A DNA stretch of 12,218 nt, from assembly GCA_022616395.1 (NCBI GenBank), contig JAKEEV010000362.1, forward strand, positions 1 through 12,218, read 5' to 3'. The notes beneath the pieces are model-generated. The model did not search any database and was not told the origin of the DNA. It saw nothing but the letters and a program-made list of their open reading frames with translations. This document shows, piece by piece, positions 6,711 through 12,218 of this stretch. How positions within the stretch are numbered: the stretch's first letter is position 1; every line of letters begins with the position of its first letter. The DNA is from Planctomycetia bacterium. Its GTDB lineage: Bacteria > Planctomycetota > Planctomycetia > Gemmatales > Gemmataceae. The position numbers were made by a program, and so were the translations under genes.

Positions 6711-7811
6711 ATGCCTACCGTTGCCGAGTTCGCCGAGTATCTGGAACGCTTCGCTCCGTGCGCAACGGCCGCGGAGTGGGATAACGTCGGGCTGTTGCTC
6801 GGCGATCCGGCCGCGAGCGTGTCTCGTGTGATGACCTGCCTGACGGTTTCGCCGGACGTTTCGGAAGAAGCCGTTCGCGAGGGCGCGCAACTCATCGTCT
6901 CGCATCATCCGGTACTGTTCCGCGGAGCGAAGAAGCTCACCACGACTTCGCCGGACGGTCAGGCGGTGTTGCCACTGCTCCGAGCCGGCATCGCAGTCTA
7001 TTCACCCCACACCGCGTTCGACAACTGCGCGGGCGGAATCAACGACGGATTGTGCAAGAGGCTCGGAGTTGCCGACACCATTCCGCTTCGTCCACGCGAA
7101 GCCCGCGGACAGTGCAAGCTCGTCGTGTTTGTGCCGGATTCAGACTTGCAGAAAGTGTCTGATGCAGTTTTCGCGGCCGGGGCGGGCGTCATTGGCCAGT
7201 ACAACGAGTGCAGCTTTCGACTTGCTGGAACGGGCACGTTTTACGGCACCGATTCGACCAACCCGACAGTTGGGCAGAAGGGCAGACGCGAGGAATCGCC
7301 CGAGTGGCGCCTGGAAGTGATCGTTCCCGAATCGCTCGTGTCCAGTGTGGTCTCCGCGATGCGAAAAGCTCACAGCTACGAGGAACCCGCGTTCGACATT
7401 TACCCGCTCAAGCCCGGCACAAGCGGAGGAGAAGGGCGAATCGGCGAACTGGCGGAGCCTACCACTCTGGGCGAACTCGCCAAGAGAGCAAAATCCACGC
7501 TGAACACTTCTGGCGTGTTTGTGGTGGGCGACTTCAGTCGCCCGGTTCACAAAGTCGCGCTGGCGTGCGGAGCCGCGGGCGACTTCTTGAGTGATGCAAT
7601 CAGGCGCAAAGCGGATGTGTTCGTAACCGGCGAGGTGCGATTTCACGAAGCACTCGCGGCCCGCAGCGCGAACATCGGCTTGCTTTTACCAGGCCACTAC
7701 GCAACCGAGCGGCCCGGCGTCGAGGACTTGGCAACGAAACTCGCTGCTGACTTCTCTGGGGTAACAACTTGGGCAAGCCGGAGTGAGCGCGATCCTCTCG
7801 AAATTGCTTGA
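6711..7811 (+). CDS. Nif3-like dinuclear metal center protein (NIF3/YbgI/YqfO family)
   Basis: This 366-residue cytoplasmic protein has the family's metal-binding signature. An opening EWDNVGLLLGD (22-32) is followed by VSHHPVLFRG (63-72), whose paired histidines bind metal, then PHTAFDNCAGGIND (99-112) and the C-terminal GHYATERPGVEDLA (328-341), whose His and Glu complete the dinuclear site. Between the two halves lies a CutA-like insertion (about 135-235), including EVIVPESLVSSVVSAM and HSYEEPAFDIYPLK, which makes this the long YqfO-type form. The biochemical role of the family is unsettled; some members are described as GTP cyclohydrolase I-like or as metal chaperones. The ATG at 6711 follows GGAG by seven bases. 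An in-frame upstream start at 6645 adds 22 residues encoded partly by the neighbouring repeat and is rejected. The next gene begins 59 bases downstream and may be cotranscribed. Confidence 0.95.
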   Translation: MPTVAEFAEYLERFAPCATAAEWDNVGLLLGDPAASVSRVMTCLTVSPDVSEEAVREGAQLIVSHHPVLFRGAKKLTTTSPDGQAVLPLLRAGIAVYSPHTAFDNCAGGINDGLCKRLGVADTIPLRPREARGQCKLVVFVPDSDLQKVSDAVFAAGAGVIGQYNECSFRLAGTGTFYGTDSTNPTVGQKGRREESPEWRLEVIVPESLVSSVVSAMRKAHSYEEPAFDIYPLKPGTSGGEGRIGELAEPTTLGELAKRAKSTLNTSGVFVVGDFSRPVHKVALACGAAGDFLSDAIRRKADVFVTGEVRFHEALAARSANIGLLLPGHYATERPGVEDLATKLAADFSGVTTWASRSERDPLEIA

Positions 7812-7838
7812 CCGCATGGTTCCTCACGGGTATCGCAC

Positions 7839-7857
7839 TCCCGAATATTTTTTGGGA
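7839..7857 (+). other. Small hairpin between Nif3 and the downstream gene
   Basis: TCCCGAA (7839-7845) can pair with TTTGGGA (7851-7857) around a five-base loop, with one G-U pair. It lies in the 59-base gap ahead of the small hypothetical gene. No T-run follows the stem on the plus strand, so a terminator is unlikely; it may be chance. Confidence 0.25.
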
Positions 7858-7870
7858 ACCGGGGGATACC

Positions 7871-8215
7871 ATGCTCAAGACAATTGCATTAATGGTCGCG
7901 ATGACCAGTGTGGAGACGGTTGAACCGCCAACCGATGCCCAAGTGCTCCGCGCAATGCCGCGAGCACCTCGCGGCATTCCGTATCTCTTCGAGGAGTGCC
8001 GCGACAACATCACCATCGTGAAGCGCCCCGTCGGGCAGGTGACCGTCGCGATGACGTTCTGTCCGCTCAGGGAACCGAAGCAAGTGCGCATCACGAAGTG
8101 GGCCTGCGAGGTGCATTACGCGGAAACAATGCACGTATCGTTTCCGTTCAACGTCTCGATGACGAAGAAACGCGTCCAACTGGTTTACATAGACAAGGCG
8201 GAGTTGGTGAGGTGA
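7871..8215 (+). CDS. Small hypothetical protein
   Basis: This 114-residue protein is not recognised. It starts with one lysine and a short hydrophobic stretch (TIALMVAM, residues 4-11) that could be a weak signal peptide, though it is shorter than usual. The body is basic and mixed alpha/beta, with three cysteines (43, 64 and 79) and a likely strand-rich C-terminal half. The ATG at 7871 is preceded by GGGGG at suitable spacing. A TTG at 7808 that overlaps the Nif3 stop would add 21 residues; it is possible but less likely. Codon use is similar to its neighbours and the frame ends cleanly at 8215, 11 bases before the composite repeat. It probably shares a transcript with the Nif3 gene, but nothing links the two functions. 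Confidence 0.65.
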   Translation: MLKTIALMVAMTSVETVEPPTDAQVLRAMPRAPRGIPYLFEECRDNITIVKRPVGQVTVAMTFCPLREPKQVRITKWACEVHYAETMHVSFPFNVSMTKKRVQLVYIDKAELVR

Positions 8216-8225
8216 CTTTGGAGAC

Positions 8226-8443
8226 GAAGAGCCACAGATAAACACAGATGAAACGCAGATCAGAAAAGACAGAATGGCCACAAAAAAGCACAAGAGGCAC
8301 AAAAGAATACAGCAGAGAAAGACAGAAGATTGAGTTCAGATCAGCTCTATTCTTGTCTTCTATTTTGTGCCTTTTGTGCTTTTTTGTGGCCATTCCTCTT
8401 CTGACTTAATCCGCGTTTCATCTGTGTTTATCTGCGGCTCTTC
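8226..8443. repeat. Nested composite inverted-repeat element
   Basis: The outer arms at 8226-8260 and 8409-8443 are reverse complements over 35 bases with two mismatches and contain CACAGAT units (CAGATAAACACAGATGAAAC). Inside is a short CAGA-type section where the arms differ by small indels. Next come 8273-8304 and 8363-8394, reverse complements over 32 bases with one mismatch, built of ACAAAA/GCACAA units related to the element at 6572-6684. The centre (about 8305-8362) again holds CAGA-type sequence. The element fills nearly all of the gap between two converging genes, so it could serve as a two-way transcription stop, but similar elements sit in other gene arrangements in this window. 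No transposase is present. Confidence 0.9.
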
Positions 8444-8449
8444 TCCTGC

Positions 8450-9742
8450 CTACACCGCGGCCATGACCAGAGCGCCATTCTGTCCGCCGAAGCCGAAGCT
8501 TGTGGACAGGCCGTACTTCACCTTCGCTTCGCGCGCGGTGTTGGGAATGTAGTCGAGGTCGCAGGCGGGGTCGGGGTTGGTCAGGTTGATCGTCGGCGGG
8601 TAGACTTGCGTCTTTAAACTCATCGCCAGGGCAGCCGCTTCGATCGCGCCGCTTGCCCCGATGGAGTGTCCGATCATCGACTTGATCGAAGACAGTTGCA
8701 CGTCCTTCGCGGCTTCGCCGAACACGCGCTTCACCGCGGCCGTTTCCATCGCGTCATTCAACTTGGTACTGGTTCCGTGAGCGTTGATGTAGCCCACGTC
8801 GCGGGGGTCCACGTGTGCCTCGTTGAGCGCGGCTCGAATCGCCCGTGCGCCTCCGCGGCCCTCCGGGTCGGGCTTGGTGACCGAGTACGCATCGAACGTA
8901 CTCCCCCAGCCCTTCACCTCGGCGTAAATCGGCGCGTGGCGTGCCTTCGCTCGCTCATACTCCTCGAGTACAAGAACCGCGGCACCTTCGCTAATCACGA
9001 AACCATCTCGCAGGCGATCGAAGGGTCGCGAGCGTTCTTCCGGAGGAAGCCCCGCGCTTCGGCTGAGCGTCCCGAGCGCGGTGTAAGCCAAAAGCATCAG
9101 CGGATCGATGCGGCTATCCGCACCGCCACAGAGCATCACGTCGGCATCGCCACGCGCGACCAGGCGAAACCCTTCGCCCACCGCTTGCGTACCGGCGACG
9201 CACGCCGTCACCACCGTGTTGTTCGGTCCCTGGCAGTTAAACGCCATCGAGATGTGAGCCGCGGCCATGTTCGGCAGATACTTCAGCAGCCACAGTGGGA
9301 AAAGTGGTGCCTCTGGCCGGTTCGGGTCGGGAAGTTTGGTCTCATCAAATCCGCCGTCTTCCTGACAGGCACGCGACAAGAGTGGAGCGAGTTCGCCCAG
9401 GTCCATCGGCACCAGTCCGGCCCCCATGACAACGCCAAAGCGTTCGGGGTTGAGCGTGGCCAACTCCAGCCCGCTATCAGCGACGGCCAGCCCCGCGGCC
9501 CCAACGCCGAACTTTGCTGCCCGGCCCATGACCTTGACGGATTTACGGAATTTGTCGGGAAGGAATGGTTCCGGGGTGAAGTCGAGCACTTCGCCCGCCA
9601 CGCGAATCGGATGGTTGGACGCATCGAACGACCGGATTGGGCCAATCCCGCTGTGCCCGTCCACGCACGCGCGCCAAAAGGCATCTTTCCCCACCCCGTT
9701 GGGCGCTACGATGCCCAAACCGGATATGACCACCCTACGCAT
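8450..9742 (-). CDS. fabF: Beta-ketoacyl-ACP synthase, FabF (KAS II) type
   Basis: This 430-residue enzyme has the normal length and the full catalytic set of the condensing-enzyme family, which extends acyl chains by decarboxylative condensation with malonyl-ACP in the cytoplasm. The nucleophile is Cys181 in VVTACVAGTQAVGEG. His322 lies in NAHGTSTKLND and His359 in SIKSMIGHSIGASGAIE, with Lys354 just before it. The N-terminus, RRVVISGLGIVAPNGVG, and the C-terminal GLSTSFGFGGQNGALV are also canonical. The nucleophile motif is slightly unusual: most FabF proteins have TACATG, whereas this has TACVAG. No acyl carrier protein or other fatty-acid gene is next to it in the window, so it could be a second KAS copy or part of a specialised pathway rather than the main FabF. 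GGGG lies eight bases before the ATG. Confidence 0.9.
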   Translation of the reverse strand: MRRVVISGLGIVAPNGVGKDAFWRACVDGHSGIGPIRSFDASNHPIRVAGEVLDFTPEPFLPDKFRKSVKVMGRAAKFGVGAAGLAVADSGLELATLNPERFGVVMGAGLVPMDLGELAPLLSRACQEDGGFDETKLPDPNRPEAPLFPLWLLKYLPNMAAAHISMAFNCQGPNNTVVTACVAGTQAVGEGFRLVARGDADVMLCGGADSRIDPLMLLAYTALGTLSRSAGLPPEERSRPFDRLRDGFVISEGAAVLVLEEYERAKARHAPIYAEVKGWGSTFDAYSVTKPDPEGRGGARAIRAALNEAHVDPRDVGYINAHGTSTKLNDAMETAAVKRVFGEAAKDVQLSSIKSMIGHSIGASGAIEAAALAMSLKTQVYPPTINLTNPDPACDLDYIPNTAREAKVKYGLSTSFGFGGQNGALVMAAV

Positions 9743-10077
9743 AACGGAACCCCGTTCGACCGCCCCTCCCTCGTCCGTAAAGGTGGCCGGCGGGTTCTGC
9801 TGGTCAGGCGAACTGTCAGTTACCGTCCATCCACTGGCTTGCTAGATTCCCCCATCTTCACCATCTTCCTTAAAGTTAATCTCAATGGCCTCTTCCTTCA
9901 ATCCCCTCAATGGTGTCGAATCCGGGTATTCGCCTCAATTTACGCAGTCTGCGCCAGCAAACTCGGTATAACCGGTTCAGAATCCCCCCAATTGCCAGAA
10001 CATTGGGGGAATCACTTAACTCTCAGAGATGAACTGCGAACTTCGTGCCGCGAGAACGAATGACTGGGTGGGTGGCA
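9743..10077. other. Gene-free region upstream of the ketoacyl synthase gene
   Basis: No supported gene, tRNA or rRNA is seen in this stretch between divergent genes. It presumably holds the promoter of the ketoacyl synthase gene, but no convincing -35/-10 pair was found on the minus strand. The only structure noted is a small hairpin at 9985-10009. The large plus-strand open frame that passes through here is antisense to the ketoacyl synthase. Confidence 0.6.
9985..10009. repeat. Small inverted repeat CCCCCAAT/ATTGGGGG
   Basis: CCCCCAAT (9985-9992) and ATTGGGGG (10002-10009) are exact complements around a nine-base loop. There is no clear T-run on either side, and no gene ends nearby. It might be an operator or chance. 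Confidence 0.45.
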
Positions 10078-10331
10078 CAGAACAGATACCGGAAGGCAAA
10101 GGACAGAAGGTAGGGAAGAGAGATCAGAGAACAGTGATTAGAGGACAGACGACCGAAGACGGAAGACAGGAAGACTGGGGAGGGATCCGGGAAAGCCATC
10201 AATCACCCCGAAACCTCCCTGACGCGATCAACTGGCAACTTCTTCTTTCCTTCTTGCCCGCCCCGGCCTTCTGCTTTCTGCCCTCTGTATCTCTGATTTC
10301 TGTCCTCTGAATCTCTGCCCTCTGCCCTCTG
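10078..10331. repeat. Degenerate CAGA-type inverted-repeat element
   Basis: The left arm (about 10078-10180) is GA-rich with many CAGA and GACAGA units of irregular spacing. The right arm (10270-10331) is a run of TCTG units, mostly seven bases long with two of eight (TCTGCTT, TCTGCCC, TCTGTATC and similar). The 89 bases between are less repetitive. It is the same family as 1274-1445 but more decayed and with a longer centre. It lies between the divergent ketoacyl synthase and NfeD genes and stops 16 bases before the -35 box of the NfeD promoter. Confidence 0.75.
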
Positions 10332-10347
10332 GGGCGGGAAGCCTCTT

Positions 10348-10376
10348 TTGCCCCCCGTTCGCCGGACCGTTATAAT
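10348..10376 (+). promoter_or_regulatory. Sigma-70-type promoter for the NfeD gene
   Basis: A perfect -10 box TATAAT at 10371-10376 follows a -35 box TTGCCC at 10348-10353 with the optimal 17-base spacer. Transcription would start near 10383, leaving a 5' leader of about 50 bases that contains GCGGGC (10385-10390) complementary to GCCCGC (10408-10413). The ribosome-binding site AAGGA and the ATG at 10434 follow. Confidence 0.7.
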
Positions 10377-10433
10377 CTGAACAGGCGGGCAACGGCGGGA
10401 ATTGGTCGCCCGCAACCCGAAGGAACGATTGCG

Positions 10434-12218
10434 ATGTCTCCACTGGCTCACCGCTTCGCCGGCCCGCTGGCCGCTTGTGTCTGGATTGGCCTGTCTGCCA
10501 CTTCCGTATTCGCACAGGACCCGAACAGGGACGCTCTGTTCGTGACGGTCCAGAATCCCATCACCACCGAAGTCGCGAATCGCATCAAAAATCAAGTGGA
10601 GGCTCGCGTTCACGGGACAACGCGCCCCGTGGATACCGTGGTGTTCGACTTCAACCCCTCCAATGCGGATGTGGCGACCACCGAGTTCTGGGCCTGTGTC
10701 AACCTGGCGGAGTACATCAGCAATCTGAAGGGCAAAACAACCATCGCGTTCGTTCATGCTCGCGTCGCGGGGCACAGCGTGTTGCCGGTGCTGGCGTGCA
10801 AGGAACTGGTGATGAGCAAGAACGCCATTCTTGGCCCGGTGGTTGTCGAGGGCGTCCCCACACCGTTGGACGAAGACCGCCAAAGGCTTTACCAGAAAAT
10901 ATCTGGTTCCTTCGGACGCGGAGGGCACTGGCCGGTGATCCGGAAGATGTTCGATGCGAACGTGGAGTTGATGAAGGGAAAGAAGCGCGAGGGCGGCACG
11001 GACATGTTCATCGACGCCAAGAATAAAGCCGAATTCGATCAGGTGACTGGCGCTCAGGCGATTCCGGGCGTCCAGAACAACGCGCTGGGGAGTTACCCCG
11101 CGGCCGTGGCTCGCCAGTTGGAACTCGCCAAGGGACTGGCTGACTCACGGCCAGAACTCGCCTCGCTCTTTGGTCTGCCTCCCTCAGCGATGAAGGATGA
11201 TCCGCTTCGCGGCGCGGCCCCGGATGCCTACCAGTGGACACTCAAGGGCGATGTGGACGGCGCGATGCGCGAATCGGTGAATCGCGTCATGCGCGACGTG
11301 CGCAAGAAGAAGGGGAATGTCCTGATTCTGGTAATCAACTGTAGTGGCACCGATCTGGACACCGCTCGTGGGCTGGCCGAAGACCTCATCAAGGCTCAAA
11401 CCGACGAGGAAGGCGGCCTGTTGATTATCGGGTTTATTCCCGAAAGCGCGCCGGACGCGGCTCTGGTTGTCGCGCTGGGTTGCTCGGACATCGTGATGAC
11501 CAAGCCGAAGGTCAACGCCGATGGGAGCGTGGACGGCAAGGACGCCGAGATCGGGAACTTCGAGCGGTTCCTCAAGAGTTCCAAGCCCAATACCATCGAC
11601 GCGCAGCGCAAAAGTATCCGCGCGCTGGCCGAGCAACAGGGTTATCCCGGCGTGCTGATCGACGGCATGATGGACCGCGACCTGGAGATCATCCGGGTGC
11701 GCGGAAAGGGTGATGGTCGCAACAAAACCAAGCTGATGACGCGCCTGGAGTTTGAGAACGCCATCGCCGCCAAGGAGGAGTGGAGCGAGGACAAGGTCAT
11801 CAAGCAGAAGGGCGTGCCATTCCATCCGAATGCAACACTCGCCGCCGAACTGGGCCTGGCTCGCTTTACCGTGCCGAGTACCAATGTGAAGGATGTGTGT
11901 GGGGTCTACGGCGTGTCGGATGCGAAGAACCCCGACCCCGGCTGGATCGACAAGTTCGCGGAGTTCCTCCGCATCCCGGCAGTGACCATTATCCTGGTCA
12001 TGATTGGCTTCATCGGACTGATTCTGGAACTGAAGGTGCCGGGGTTGACTGTTCCGGGCATCATCGCGGCTCTGTGCTTCATCCTGGTGTTCTGGTCGCA
12101 GTCGCGATTCAGCGGGGAGATGTTCGTTCTGGCGCTACTGCTGTTCATCCTCGGACTGGTCCTGATCGGCATCGAGATTTTCGTACTTCCTGGTTTTGGC
12201 GCGTGCGGCATCTTTGGG
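10434..12218 (+). CDS. NfeD-family membrane protein with ClpP-like domains (partial, C-terminus off right edge)
   Basis: The frame from ATG 10434 (AAGGA nine bases upstream) is open to the edge, giving 595 residues. A signal peptide ends at about VFA27. A ClpP-like region follows (about 34-140: DTVVFDFNPSN, TTIAFVHARVAGHSVLPVLA, ELVMSKNAILGP), and a second comes at about 266-425 (NVLILVINCSGTDLDTARGLAEDLI, LLIIGFIPESAPDAALVVAL, SDIVMTK, GVLIDGMMDRDLEI). From about 505, DKFAEFLRIPAVTIILVM begins several transmembrane helices with the NfeD-like LELKVPGLTVPGI. This is the layout of long NfeD1b proteins, membrane serine proteases that work with stomatin/SPFH proteins at the membrane. In both ClpP-like regions the expected catalytic serine (usually in an A-S-A-G motif) appears absent: the first has VAGHS, the second ESAPDA. 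A duplicated, inactive protease fold is therefore likely, though the alignment was done by eye. The soluble C-terminal OB-fold domain and any SPFH partner would lie beyond the window. Confidence 0.9.
   Translation, partial: MSPLAHRFAGPLAACVWIGLSATSVFAQDPNRDALFVTVQNPITTEVANRIKNQVEARVHGTTRPVDTVVFDFNPSNADVATTEFWACVNLAEYISNLKGKTTIAFVHARVAGHSVLPVLACKELVMSKNAILGPVVVEGVPTPLDEDRQRLYQKISGSFGRGGHWPVIRKMFDANVELMKGKKREGGTDMFIDAKNKAEFDQVTGAQAIPGVQNNALGSYPAAVARQLELAKGLADSRPELASLFGLPPSAMKDDPLRGAAPDAYQWTLKGDVDGAMRESVNRVMRDVRKKKGNVLILVINCSGTDLDTARGLAEDLIKAQTDEEGGLLIIGFIPESAPDAALVVALGCSDIVMTKPKVNADGSVDGKDAEIGNFERFLKSSKPNTIDAQRKSIRALAEQQGYPGVLIDGMMDRDLEIIRVRGKGDGRNKTKLMTRLEFENAIAAKEEWSEDKVIKQKGVPFHPNATLAAELGLARFTVPSTNVKDVCGVYGVSDAKNPDPGWIDKFAEFLRIPAVTIILVMIGFIGLILELKVPGLTVPGIIAALCFILVFWSQSRFSGEMFVLALLLFILGLVLIGIEIFVLPGFGACGIFG

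Noticed and set aside
8226..8443. Possible insertion sequence or MITE
   Set aside because: There is no transposase, no clear target-site duplication at the ends, and the arms are made of short tandem units rather than typical terminal repeats. A non-autonomous element cannot be excluded.
9965..9989. TATACC with upstream TTGGGG on the minus strand as a promoter for the ketoacyl synthase
   Set aside because: The spacer is only 15 bases, both boxes match poorly and the site is more than 200 bases from the start codon.
8666..10063. Long plus-strand open frame (465 codons)
   Set aside because: It lies opposite the ketoacyl synthase gene with full catalytic motifs; long antisense frames are common in high-G+C DNA and this one shows no recognisable motif.
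11184..11825. Minus-strand open frame of 213 codons
   Set aside because: Antisense to the NfeD gene, which has a signal peptide, domain motifs and membrane helices in frame.

Overview
The window looks like chromosomal DNA from a planctomycete, most likely of the Gemmata group. The reasons are the paired DUF1549/DUF1553 and DUF1501 secreted proteins, an ECF sigma factor with a long membrane-anchored C-terminal extension, a high G+C content in genes, and low-G+C intergenic inverted repeats. This assignment rests on gene content and family knowledge; no database search was possible.

Layout, left to right. Positions 1-4406 hold three minus-strand genes that read leftward: a DUF1549/DUF1553 exported protein (2835-4406), a lipoprotein of unknown function (1457-2743) and a Tat-exported DUF1501 protein that runs off the left edge (1-1244). 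Positions 4555-6492 (minus) encode the sigma factor with a transmembrane segment and two probable periplasmic domains. Diverging from it are a Nif3-like metal-binding protein (6711-7811, plus) and a small hypothetical protein (7871-8215, plus). A FabF-type ketoacyl synthase (8450-9742, minus) converges on these. After about 690 bases without a gene, a good sigma-70-type promoter (10348-10376) drives a long NfeD-family membrane protein (10434 onward, plus), cut by the right edge just after its first transmembrane helices.

The most unusual content is intergenic. Four inverted-repeat elements (1274-1445, 6572-6684, 8226-8443, 10078-10331) are built from short tandem units of three kinds: CAGA-heptamers, ACAAAG units and CACAGAT units. 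All four have the purine-rich arm on the left and the pyrimidine-rich arm on the right. The element at 8226-8443 is nested: CACAGAT units lie outermost, ACAAAG units inside them, and CAGA-type sequence at the centre. Two compact GC-rich palindromes (2760-2828, 4506-4534) lie between the minus-strand genes on the left.

Functionally, the left three genes form a plausible secretion-linked cluster. The sigma factor may be a one-protein signalling device. The Nif3, ketoacyl synthase and NfeD genes look like unrelated housekeeping loci. The NfeD protein carries two ClpP-like domains that both seem to lack the catalytic serine.
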